A DNA stretch of 50,699 nucleotides, taken from the NCBI GenBank assembly GCA_026387775.1, contig JAPLLC010000117.1, positions 1 to 50,699 of the forward strand, in the 5' to 3' direction. The notes below the pieces were generated by a model. It saw only the letters and a list, made by a program, of their open reading frames with translations, made no database searches and was not told where the DNA came from. Made by a program: the position numbers and the translations under genes. The DNA comes from Candidatus Methylomirabilota bacterium (GTDB lineage Bacteria; Methylomirabilota; Methylomirabilia; Methylomirabilales; 2-02-FULL-66-22). Below are positions 44,883 through 50,699 of the stretch, piece by piece. How positions within the stretch are numbered: position 1 is the first letter of the stretch; every line of letters begins with the position of its first letter.

Positions 44883-45102
44883 CCGCATTGACTTCAGCGA
44901 CATCCCGGAAGCATCCGACGAGGAGTTGCGTCACGCCCGTCGGGTCGGACGGCCCGCCACGGGACAGGCAAAGCAGCTCATCGCGATCCGCATCGCGCCG
45001 CGTCTCCTGGCAGAGCTCCGCCAGATGGCGGCCCGGCAGCACAAGCCATACCAGACGCTCGTGCACGAACTGCTCGAGGTGGCAGTGAAGCGGGTTGCGT
45101 AG
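44809..45102 (+). CDS. brnA: BrnA-family antitoxin
   Basis: A 97-residue antitoxin. After a basic N-terminus, the toxin-wrapping segment IDFSDIPEASDEELRHARRV is followed by the DNA-binding part GRPATGQAKQLIAIRIAPRL and AARQHKPYQTLVHELLEVAV, which is the BrnA pattern of a strand and two helices. The ATG at 44809 lies inside brnT and is preceded by CGGAGGACG, so it has its own strong ribosome site. This would let antitoxin be made in excess of the leaderless toxin. The pair is expected to repress its own promoter. Confidence 0.87.
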   Translation: MAQRRSASSARAKPPAKSARHMPDSRIDFSDIPEASDEELRHARRVGRPATGQAKQLIAIRIAPRLLAELRQMAARQHKPYQTLVHELLEVAVKRVA

Positions 45103-45458
45103 CCTCGCCGAGCCCCGGGGCGCCGTGGGTGCTGCTGTTCTATCGCGGGCACAAGCCGCGGTGGATCTGCGCTGTCGTGCGACGGGATGACGGGGCGGGA
45201 TTCTTGATCACCGCATGGACAAGATCAAGGCAGTCCATGACGCCGAGGGACAGCCTCTTGCGGTGTGGCTCTTTGTAACCGAAGAATTGAAACCCCTCTC
45301 CTGGAAAATCAGGCAGTTCAATGAGAAGGGGCTTACGGGAGGACCGACGGGCAGGCGTTACCACGTACCGTGAAGCGGTTTGGTCCAATTGCGATTGACC
45401 CTGCCTATGTTATTCGGTATATGTGTACGACATTTCATTAAAGAAAGGAGAAGAGACC
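45103..45458. other. Gap after brnA with a gene fragment and a family C-like word
   Basis: About 356 bp. It holds the 49-residue fragment at 45129-45278 and, at about 45281-45327, GAAGAATTGAAACCCCTCTC followed by CTGGAAAATCAGGCAGTT, resembling part of repeat family C. The end (45424-45458) is AT-rich and carries AAAGGAGAAG, the ribosome site of the next gene. Confidence 0.5.
45129..45278 (+). pseudogene. Short fragment resembling a DUF4258-like small protein
   Basis: GTG to TAA, 49 residues. GHKPRWICAVVRRDDGAGFL followed by ITAW resembles the beta-hairpin core of small RelE-fold-like proteins (DUF4258 or 'RWICVVVK..DG..V.TAY' types), and then the likeness stops. It could be a degraded toxin-like gene next to brnTA. 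Weak, by-eye evidence; a short real gene is also possible. Confidence 0.3.
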
Positions 45459-46277
45459 ATGGATCGAAGAATCATCGCCCTGTACAACCAATACACCCAT
45501 GGATTACTAGATCGTCGTGAATTCCTCAAGAAATCGTCAATTCTCGCTGGTGGCACCGCTGCGGCTAGCGCTCTGCTGCCTTTCCTGGAACAGAACTATG
45601 CCAGAGCCGAAGTGGTCCCCAAGACCGATCTTCGCCTCAATACGGACGATATCAAGTATCCCGGTGCAACAGGCGATGTTCGTGCCTATTTGGCGAGACC
45701 GAAAGGAGATGAGAAACTACCCGGAGTGATCGTCATCCATGAGAACAGAGGTCTTGTTCCCCACATCGAAGACGTTACCAGACGCGTAGCTTTGGAGGGG
45801 TTCTTGGCTTTGGCCCCAGACGCTTTGTCGCCGCTTGGGGGAACCCCGGAAGATATGAGTAAAGCTCCATCGATGATTCAGAGTCTGGATAGTCAATCGA
45901 ACATACGAAATTTCCTTGCTGCGGTAAGGTATTTGATGGCTCACCCTGCGTCCACTGGAAAGGTCGGAGTCGTAGGCTTCTGTTGGGGAGGAGCAGTGGC
46001 AAACCAACTCGCAGTGAACTCTCCGGAGTTGATAGCCGTGGCCCCCTTCTATGGAAGGCAACCTGCCCTTGAAGATGTCCCCAAGATCAAGGCATCTTTA
46101 CTTCTGCATTATGCCGGTATTGACGAGGGGATTAATAGGGGGATTCCGGCGTACGAGGCCGCTCTAAAGAATGCATCCATAGATTACAGGATATATATGT
46201 ACGAGGGTGTCCATAGATTACAGGATGTATATGTACGAGGATGCCAAGCATGCGTTTCTCAACGACACAAACGCTGA
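45459..46277 (+). CDS. Tat-exported dienelactone-hydrolase-family protein, C-terminus frameshifted
   Basis: A 272-residue alpha/beta hydrolase. Residues 18-45 look like a Tat signal (LDRREFLKKSSILAGGTAAA). The mature domain follows dienelactone hydrolase: LPGVIVIHENRGLVPHIEDV (oxyanion region), LAPDALSPLGGTPEDM, and the nucleophile Cys175 in VGFCWGGAVANQ. LLLHYAGIDEGINRGIP contains the likely Asp. A 34-bp tandem duplication (46177-46244) shifts the frame before the catalytic His region, which is then read as EGVHRLQDVYVRGCQACVSQ. AAAGGAGAAGAG precedes the ATG. Codon use and base composition are more AT-rich than in the genes to the left, suggesting transfer. Activity is doubtful in this form. 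Confidence 0.85.
   Translation: MDRRIIALYNQYTHGLLDRREFLKKSSILAGGTAAASALLPFLEQNYARAEVVPKTDLRLNTDDIKYPGATGDVRAYLARPKGDEKLPGVIVIHENRGLVPHIEDVTRRVALEGFLALAPDALSPLGGTPEDMSKAPSMIQSLDSQSNIRNFLAAVRYLMAHPASTGKVGVVGFCWGGAVANQLAVNSPELIAVAPFYGRQPALEDVPKIKASLLLHYAGIDEGINRGIPAYEAALKNASIDYRIYMYEGVHRLQDVYVRGCQACVSQRHKR
46177..46244. repeat. 34-bp tandem duplication in the dienelactone hydrolase gene
   Basis: CCATAGATTACAGGATATAT... (46177-46210) is followed directly by CCATAGATTACAGGATGTAT... (46211-46244). The units differ only by a few transitions. Since 34 is not a multiple of three, it breaks the frame. Confidence 0.93.
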
Positions 46278-46353
46278 GCGGTACAACAAGGAAGCGGCCG
46301 AACTAGCTTGGCAGCGCACAATCTCATTCTTTAAGGAGAAGCTCAAGAAATAG
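46211..46353 (+). other. Displaced true C-terminus of the dienelactone hydrolase
   Basis: Read in the frame after the second repeat unit, the DNA gives IDYRMYMYEDAKHAFLNDTN, AERYNKEAAELAWQRTISFF and KEKLKK before TAG. KHAFLND is the family's catalytic-histidine segment. Removing one repeat unit would give an uninterrupted 286-residue protein. Confidence 0.88.
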
Positions 46354-46368
46354 CAGCCGGTATGCGGA

Positions 46369-47628
46369 TCATTTGCCCAAGCAGCATTTCTTGTACTTGC
46401 GCCCACTGCCACACGGACACGGGTCATTACGACCCGCTCTGGGGCTTGCCTGCACACCCTCAGCCTGCGCCATCATCATCTGCCCTTCAAGGGACTGCCG
46501 GCGCCATAGGGCGGAGAGCTGTGAAACGAAAGGTCGGCAATGGGTGAAGAAGCGTTTATAGCCCGCACACAGGTAGTTTAGCCCACCTTCGCCCTCCGGC
46601 GTACGGAGGATGCGATCCTTCGGGCACCCACCATGACACATATTCCGGACCTCGCATGCCTGACAATAGCGGGGTAGCGTGTCCAATTTGGCCTGCCCGA
46701 ATGCTCGCTGCGCTGGACATTCAAGAAGATCGACCAGTGGAGTCTCCTGGATATTTCCCAGGCGATGTTCCGTGTCGACGAAGTGATCACACGAAAAGAA
46801 GTCTCCGTTGTGTTCGATGACGGGCACATCACCGCAGGTCTCCCGAAAGATACATAGCGCATGCTCTTGCCCGAAGGCAGTTCTGGCCGCCTCCTCGAAT
46901 ATCTGCACGTTGACCCGCTCGATATCCTGGCCCATCCATTCGTCGAAGATGGTGCAGAGAAAATTGCCCCAAGCGAGAGCGGGCACACTGCGCTGGCTGA
47001 CGCCACCCTCTTCGTCTGGCTGCGGCTCGACCAGAGGTAGAAATTCCACGTACTGGGCCTTGATCTCTTTGAAGAACCGGTAAACCTGGGTGGGATACTG
47101 GACGTTCTGTGCATGGACCACACACAGGATACTGCACGGGATTCGGTGCTGCCGCAAGAGTGTATACCCACGCATCGATTGCTTGTGGGTGGGATGCTGG
47201 CCCTTGGTGACACGGTAGCGGTCGTGCATTTCCTGCGGACCGTCCAGGCTAAGCCCTACGGCAAAGCCCTCTGCTGCCAAGAAGCGGCACCAATCCTCAT
47301 CAAGAAGGGTACCGTTGGTCTGCATCCCGTTGGTGATGCGTTGGTGAGGAGACTGATGCTTGCGCTGCAGGGCCACAATCTTGTGAAAGTAGTCCAGCCC
47401 CAGGATGGTCGGCTCCCCACCATGCCAGGAAAAGTTGATCACCGACCCGGGGGAAGCATCGATGTGCTGGACAATGTACTTCTCCAGGATGTCGTCGGGC
47501 ATCCGAAGCGACTCGGTCTTTGGGAAGAGGTGTTCTTTCTTCAGGTAGTAACAATAGTGACAGTCCAGGTTGCAAATGGAGCCAGCCGGTTTCGCAAACA
47601 CCTGAAATTCGCGGGAAGCTCTCACCAT
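46369..47628 (-). CDS. Anaerobic sulfatase-maturase-like radical SAM/SPASM protein with SEC-C tail
   Basis: A 419-residue enzyme like anSME/AslB, which uses radical SAM chemistry to turn a sulfatase Cys or Ser into formylglycine. The radical SAM motif is Cys19-x3-Cys23-x2-Cys26 in SICNLDCHYCYY. FSWHGGEPTILGLDYF and GMQTNGTLLDEDW are strongly family-like. The SPASM cluster cysteines follow (FRETCGDVPVIEHNGDFFSC, then CQACEVRNMCHGGCPKDR). The C-terminus ends with a SEC-C zinc motif, NDPCPCGSGRKYKKCC, which is frequent in this family. GGGGA precedes the ATG. It is convergent with the dienelactone hydrolase gene. No sulfatase gene is in the window, so the target is unknown. Confidence 0.92.
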   Translation of the reverse strand: MVRASREFQVFAKPAGSICNLDCHYCYYLKKEHLFPKTESLRMPDDILEKYIVQHIDASPGSVINFSWHGGEPTILGLDYFHKIVALQRKHQSPHQRITNGMQTNGTLLDEDWCRFLAAEGFAVGLSLDGPQEMHDRYRVTKGQHPTHKQSMRGYTLLRQHRIPCSILCVVHAQNVQYPTQVYRFFKEIKAQYVEFLPLVEPQPDEEGGVSQRSVPALAWGNFLCTIFDEWMGQDIERVNVQIFEEAARTAFGQEHALCIFRETCGDVPVIEHNGDFFSCDHFVDTEHRLGNIQETPLVDLLECPAQRAFGQAKLDTLPRYCQACEVRNMCHGGCPKDRILRTPEGEGGLNYLCAGYKRFFTHCRPFVSQLSALWRRQSLEGQMMMAQAEGVQASPRAGRNDPCPCGSGRKYKKCCLGK

Positions 47629-47690
47629 CCGTCAATCCCCAATCTCCGTAATGGAGGACGTTGCATCCTAATTACACGAGGGCTCACGAT

Positions 47691-48014
47691 CTAGGCTGGG
47701 AGCCTATCCTCAACCAGCGCTGCACGCCGGATCCTGACCTTCACTTCCACTCGCGATCCGAGCCGATTGATGATGGACATGAGGCGATCGACAGTGAACC
47801 GCCCGAGGTCCGCATTCCGGATGCGCGAGAAGTCGGCCGCCGCAATCCTCGTCCGGGTCTGCGCCACGCGCACACTCAGACCCTCCCGATCGAGCACCTT
47901 GATGATCTCGGCGGCCAGGATGGCCTTGAACTGTTCAACGTCCGCGTTCGCATGCCCAAGATCGCGGAATACATTGCCGCTGCCATGCGTCACTTCCAGC
48001 CTCTGGCCTTTCAT
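47691..48014 (-). CDS. HigA-like XRE-family antitoxin
   Basis: A 107-residue helix-turn-helix protein of the type paired with HigB/Gp49-like toxins. Family features: THGSGNVFRDLGHANADVEQ near the start, LAAEIIKVLDREGLSVRVAQ and RTRIAAADFSRIRNADLGRF as the DNA-binding helices, and TVDRLMSIINRLGSRVEVKV at the end. Its ATG overlaps the stop of the toxin remnant as ATGA, the normal order for this module (toxin first). Only the tail of that toxin remains, so this is an orphan antitoxin. The palindrome at 48167-48186 is its likely operator. Confidence 0.85.
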   Translation of the reverse strand: MKGQRLEVTHGSGNVFRDLGHANADVEQFKAILAAEIIKVLDREGLSVRVAQTRTRIAAADFSRIRNADLGRFTVDRLMSIINRLGSRVEVKVRIRRAALVEDRLPA

Positions 48015-48112
48015 TGCACGATCTCCTTCAGTCGCTGCAAGCGATCCTTGATCATCTCGATGTCGCGCTGGGACGTCTTGATGCCCTGCGTCGATTTCTT
48101 ATGGGCTGTCGC
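48011..48112 (-). pseudogene. C-terminal remnant of a HigB/Gp49-like toxin
   Basis: The last 33 codons read ATAHKKSTQGIKTSQRDIEM and IKDRLQRLKEIVQ before a TGA overlapping the antitoxin ATG. The 'hxKKTQ.tP..dIe.a..R' pattern is the typical tail of phage-derived Gp49/HigB toxins. An in-frame stop lies just upstream and the first 70 or so residues are missing; only about 55 bp separate the remnant from the probable operator, so an internal deletion is likely. Confidence 0.75.
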
Positions 48113-48166
48113 TCATTCCCCGGGTGTGGAAGTGTGGCCTCTCGCGCCGTCGCCTCAATACCTATA

Positions 48167-48186
48167 TGTTGTCATATATGACAACA
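48167..48186. promoter_or_regulatory. Perfect 20-bp palindrome, probable antitoxin operator
   Basis: TGTTGTCATATATGACAACA is a perfect palindrome, located where the promoter of the deleted higBA unit should be. A TTGACA on the minus strand (48189-48194) lies beside it, but no good -10 at normal spacing is seen. HigA-type antitoxins repress through such sites. Confidence 0.65.
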
Positions 48187-48376
48187 CCTGTCAATGCATC
48201 AACGATGCATGCCGCTTTGTGTGATGGGGGGGCATTACGTCCTATGACTCCTGGCGACCTCGTGCCCTCGGACGAGGGGAGGCGGATGATGACGCCAACA
48301 GCCACCGACTATCGGGACCACGCCCTGCGAAGGTGCGGGCCGTGGCCTTCGCACGCGGGGGGGGCAGCTTCGGGGT

Positions 48377-48471
48377 GGTCGTCCCGCTCACCCCTTGTGG
48401 CCGAGGAGTTGAAACTCGTCTCCTGGAATATCAGGTAGTTACCGCTCTTAAGGTGTCCGGTACCTCTTTTC
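48377..48471. repeat. Repeat family C, copy 1
   Basis: About 95 bp, from GGTCGTCCCGCTCACC to AAGGTGTCCGGTACCTCTTT. Aligns by eye with 50076-50170 and, in its second half, with 50021-50070. It ends with the AAGGTGTCCGGTACC word, which lies upstream of the transposase remnant at 49769-49978. Confidence 0.75.
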
Positions 48472-48709
48472 ATTGGTGGATATTGGTGCATTGAACTGCG
48501 AGAGGCTGCGTCAGAAAGCGACCCATGGGGAAGCTCGGCTCAAACACCCGCTTCTGCCTCCTCGAAATGGGGATCGAGGTTGGCTGCCCAGAGAGATCGT
48601 ACGCTTCGGGAATGAGCTCAGCTATCATGAGGTTCTCGTCACTTGGGCATAACGAACGCGTCACTCTTCGCACGCGCAACGTGCGATCGGGTAGCTGCAT
48701 CTGTACTGC

Positions 48710-49138
48710 TCACTCATCGGGTTCCAGGCGTTTGCCGAAACTCACCACATCGTCGATCTTGAACCCGATCCGCTTGTAGAACTCAATCACTGCCGCATTC
48801 GTGCTGCGCACCTGCAGATTGATCTTCGGGCAGCCGGCGGCCCGAAGCAATGCTTCCGCCTCCTCCATCATTCGTCGGCCGATCCCTGCACGCTGGTGGC
48901 GTGGGCTGACCGCCAGGTAGTTTATCCACCCGCGGTGCCCTTCATAGCCGGCCATGACGGTGGCCACGACCTGGTTCTCCACACATCCGACCAGGAACAT
49001 ACCGGCTTGCACCTGGAGTTTCCGCCGGATGTCGCGCCGGGGATTGTTCCAGGGAACGACCAGCCCGCAGTCGGTCCACAATTGGACGACGGCCTCCTCA
49101 TCACCCGGTTCGTACGGCCTGATATCTACAGTCGTCAT
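48710..49138 (-). CDS. ypeA: GNAT acetyltransferase, YpeA-like
   Basis: A 142-residue N-acetyltransferase very like E. coli YpeA in its whole length. The N-terminal IRPYEPGDEEAVVQLWTDCG and LVVPWNNPRRDIRRKLQVQA (YpeA has a matching 'L.RPWNDP..DI.RK'), AGYEGHRGWINYLAVSPRHQ, the acetyl-CoA loop RHQRAGIGRRMMEEAEALL, and GCPKINLQVRSTNAAVIEFY. It would use acetyl-CoA to modify a small molecule or protein, but no substrate is established for YpeA. It is co-directional with the DUF1648 gene 68 bp upstream. The ribosome site is weak. Confidence 0.87.
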   Translation of the reverse strand: MTTVDIRPYEPGDEEAVVQLWTDCGLVVPWNNPRRDIRRKLQVQAGMFLVGCVENQVVATVMAGYEGHRGWINYLAVSPRHQRAGIGRRMMEEAEALLRAAGCPKINLQVRSTNAAVIEFYKRIGFKIDDVVSFGKRLEPDE

Positions 49139-49206
49139 TTCTGTGCCGAACGTGTGAGTTGACGGGCGGCCGGAGGCCGCCGTTTCGTTGACGAAGGGTC
49201 AGGCGC

Positions 49207-49722
49207 TTAGTGGGGAACATTGAGAAAGTGCCCAACAAGCGAAACCAGCCAAACAAGGACGGCCAGCAAGAAGACGACCAGCCCACCGACAAACCATAGC
49301 GAGGACAAGCTCGGCGGCACTGTAGCATTGGCGCGAACTACAAGCCAGTGTGCATAGCAGAGAAAGACGAGCAGCATGGAGGCAAAGCGCGCTGTTTGCC
49401 GAGAAAGAAACTCGATTGTCTCGGGCCGACGCTCAGGCGCCAACCAATACTCTCCGTTGGGTAGATTGATACGCGCATTTGGGTTGCTGAAGATCTGGTT
49501 TGGCAGGATGAACATGACTAGCGGTACAACCACGACGATGCCGAGCATGAACCACATATAGAACTCGCTCGGCATAAACCCATTCGCTTCACCAGACGCA
49601 CTGAAATGAGATGCAACAACACTTGGCAAAGCTCGGCTAGTACCCCAGACAAACAATGCAGCGCAGGCAACCAGCGTCAGAAACGGCGCTACGGATCGGC
49701 CTCGCAGATTCGATCGACTCAT
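49207..49722 (-). CDS. DUF1648-domain membrane protein
   Basis: A 171-residue protein with four hydrophobic helices (about 12-29, 45-65, 107-125, 138-160). Between TM1 and TM2 is the DUF1648 pattern LPSVVASHFSASGEANGFMP (family: 'lP..ip.Hf...G.pdgf.pk'), as at the N-terminus of SdpI-type immunity or signalling proteins, but without the rest of SdpI. An NLPNGEYWLAPERRPETIEF stretch lies in the following cytoplasmic loop. The ATG at 49722 was chosen because residues before it show no likeness to the family. It probably forms an operon with ypeA. Function unknown. Confidence 0.78.
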   Translation of the reverse strand: MSRSNLRGRSVAPFLTLVACAALFVWGTSRALPSVVASHFSASGEANGFMPSEFYMWFMLGIVVVVPLVMFILPNQIFSNPNARINLPNGEYWLAPERRPETIEFLSRQTARFASMLLVFLCYAHWLVVRANATVPPSLSSLWFVGGLVVFLLAVLVWLVSLVGHFLNVPH

Positions 49723-49768
49723 CGATGGTCGCCTGACTCTATCGCGTAGCGCGATCTCTCGAATTCCC

Positions 49769-49978
49769 TCACCGACACCAGTCCGGGATCTCGGTCTGCC
49801 AGCGGGCCGCCCATGTGACATTCCCGCGGGTCTGCCTCCAGGCGCGGGCAAGGGCGCTGGCTCGCCGGCCCAACACGTCGACTTTGAAGATAACCCGGCG
49901 CTCCAGCCCCCGCACCATCACGTGGTGGAGGGTCTCCGGAGCATCCAAGCGGGGTTGGCAGGGCATGGCACGCCTCAT
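49769..49978 (-). pseudogene. REP-associated tyrosine transposase (Y1, IS200-like), internally deleted
   Basis: The first 27 codons, RAMPCQPRLDAPETLHHVMV followed by RGLERRVIF, are the well-known start of REP-associated tyrosine transposases; the HHVMVRG strand belongs to the Y1 fold. The following RRASALARAWRQTRGNVTWA resembles the helix-turn-helix tail of the same family. The whole middle, with the HUH metal site and catalytic Tyr, is missing, so about 150 residues appear to be deleted. Family C repeats upstream fit such an element. Not functional. Confidence 0.75.
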
Positions 49979-50020
49979 CTCTGCGAGATTATACAGATCG
50001 AGCTACGTCCCGCATTACGT

Positions 50021-50170
50021 CTCCAGGAATATTAGGTAGTTACCGCTCTTAAGGTGTCCGGTACCTTTTTACGGAGGGGCGGGCCGCTCGCCCTTTGGGG
50101 CCGCGGAATTGAAATCCCGCTCCTGGAGAAACAAGGGGTTGCCTCTCTCAAGGTGTCCGGTACCGTTTTC
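50021..50170. repeat. Repeat family C, half copy (50021-50070) and copy 2 (50076-50170)
   Basis: Two successive units ending in AAGGTGTCCGGTACC: a half unit CTCCAGGAATATTAGGTAGT...GTACCTTTTT and a full unit with GGAATTGAAATCCCGCTCCT. They lie directly upstream of the deleted transposase. The unit of the first half matches the second half of the repeat at 48377-48471 almost base for base. Confidence 0.75.
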
Positions 50171-50283
50171 CCGCCGTCGGCAAGGATCATGGCCACCCAG
50201 CGGTTGTCGATGGGGCGCACGTGGATAGTCCGCCAGACGGGTTCGTCGTCGGGGCCGTGAGTCAGAAGGCGACGCACTCGCAT
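50032..50283 (-). CDS. Short unknown protein, tail replaced by repeat C
   Basis: An 83-residue frame starting RVRRLLTHGPDDEPVWRTIH and then VRPIDNRWVAMILADGGK. The first 45 residues look like real coding sequence (non-repetitive, with a 'RPIDNRWVAMILADG' strand pattern), while the rest is the translation of repeat family C. Probably a gene whose 3' part was lost when the repeats arrived. No strong ribosome site. I do not recognise the family. Confidence 0.3.
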   Translation of the reverse strand: MRVRRLLTHGPDDEPVWRTIHVRPIDNRWVAMILADGGKTVPDTLREATPCFSRSGISIPRPQRASGPPLRKKVPDTLRAVTT

Positions 50284-50298
50284 CGCAGTCCATTCATT

Positions 50299-50699
50299 CT
50301 ACAGCCCCCCCTTTTTTAGGGTGGCCAGATTGCGAGCGACTGTCTGCGTGGAGGGATGGGCTTCACCTAGAGAATTGTGCAGTATTCGCAGCGCCCGCTC
50401 GAAATGCGCCCGCGCTCCCGCGAGATCCCCCAGGGCCCGCAGGACGCCGCCGAGGTTGTTGACGCGGATTGCCACCGTGGGATGGCTCGGCCCGTAGGCG
50501 GCCTCGTCGATCCCGAGCGCCCGCTCGTAATACGCCCGCGCCCCCGCGAGATCCCCCAGGGCCCGCAGGACGCTGCCGAGGTTGCTGACGTCCGTGGCCA
50601 CCTCGGGATGATTCTGCCCGTAGGCGGCCTCGTCGATCGCGAGCGCCCGCTCGTAATACGCCCGCGCTCCCGCGAGATCCCCCAGGGCCTGCAGGACGC
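50299..50699 (-). CDS. Tetratricopeptide-repeat protein, C-terminal part (partial)
   Basis: The gene enters from the right edge and ends at 50299. It is made of 42-residue TPR units of the kinesin-light-chain type: LGSVLRALGDLAGARAYYER followed by ALGIDEAAYGPSHPTVAI, then a second LGGVLRALGDLAGARAHFER, and a capping unit ending LATLKKGGL. Units are nearly identical at DNA level (126-bp period), a sign of recent expansion. Such repeats bind partner proteins and often form the C-terminus of NB-ARC/STAND or CHAT-type signalling proteins, but the effector part is outside the window. Confidence 0.85.
   Translation of the reverse strand, partial: VLQALGDLAGARAYYERALAIDEAAYGQNHPEVATDVSNLGSVLRALGDLAGARAYYERALGIDEAAYGPSHPTVAIRVNNLGGVLRALGDLAGARAHFERALRILHNSLGEAHPSTQTVARNLATLKKGGL

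Larger units (their letters stand above)
48113..48709. other. Gap with operator, repeat family C and no recognisable gene
   Basis: About 600 bp. It holds the 20-bp palindrome (48167-48186), an inverted repeat around TGCGAAGG...CCTTCGCA near 48328-48356, and a family C repeat (48377-48471). Open frames at about 48470-48700 have no likeness to any family I know. Confidence 0.5.

Noticed and set aside
49150-49190. GCGGCCGGAGGCCGC hairpin between ypeA and the DUF1648 gene as a terminator
   Set aside because: No T run on the strand of the genes; it lies inside a likely operon.
45281-50170. GAATTGAAAC-containing words at 45281, 48410 and 50105, considered as CRISPR repeats
   Set aside because: Copies are far apart, not regularly spaced, have no spacers between them and no cas gene is present.

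Overview
The window is about 50.7 kb of GC-rich bacterial chromosome, from an organism I can place only roughly. The order pcrA-gatC-gatA-gatB, the F420-type luciferase-like oxidoreductase, the tandem MFS paralogues, and the many short intergenic hairpin repeats and low-complexity 'word' repeats resemble Methylomirabilota/Rokubacteria or deltaproteobacterial-grade soil genomes. No rRNA or tRNA gene is visible, so this placement is inference. The stretch from about 44.5 to 50.3 kb is more AT-rich in places and full of broken genes, and looks like an accessory island.

Layout. 1-2.4 kb: the end of an SPFH gene and its NfeD partner, then a transaldolase-family protein and a repeat-rich gap. 2.4-8.7 kb: an ATC-hydrolase-family protein with a strong terminator, an RND efflux pair (adaptor with a 3' frameshift, plus permease) behind a good promoter and an apparent MarR remnant, and a secreted DUF3108-like protein. 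8.9-11.2 kb: a RuBisCO-like protein (form IV) and a URO-D-superfamily protein separated by a palindromic repeat. 11.3-16.7 kb: a PTS cluster consisting of a PfkB kinase, an EIIA-HPr-EI fusion and a PtsG-like EIICB with two tandem IIB domains. 17-23.2 kb: pcrA and gatC/gatA/gatB with a small FxLYD-like gene and a gamma-glutamylcyclotransferase-like remnant in between. 23.3-25.9 kb: a luciferase-like oxidoreductase and glucuronate isomerase with a terminator. 25.9-31.1 kb: four tandem MFS paralogues of the oxalate/formate-antiporter type. 31.3-41.7 kb: AsmA, a GT4 glycosyltransferase, a frameshifted LysE, asnS, an aminotransferase-glgC operon, a left-handed beta-helix protein and L-lactate dehydrogenase. 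41.9-45.1 kb: a CmtR-type sensor with a CadA-type P1B ATPase, and a divergent BrnT/BrnA toxin-antitoxin pair. 45.1-50.7 kb: a dienelactone hydrolase frameshifted by a 34-bp tandem duplication, an anaerobic sulfatase-maturase-like radical SAM/SPASM protein, a HigA-like antitoxin with only the tail of its toxin, a YpeA-like acetyltransferase, a DUF1648 membrane protein, a deleted REP-associated transposase and a TPR protein running off the end.

The most unusual signal is in the non-coding DNA. Two unrelated repeat families recur: family A (five copies, about 160-175 bp, MITE-like, with a swappable inner hairpin) and family B (three copies, about 107 bp, with mutually exclusive hairpins). Several copies sit exactly at gene stop codons, and in some cases the repeat supplies the stop codon. 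A third family, C, lies around the deleted REP-associated transposase. The low-complexity 'word' DNA found between genes also appears inside the pcrA coding region as an in-frame Arg-Glu-Pro-Arg-Ala-Glu linker.
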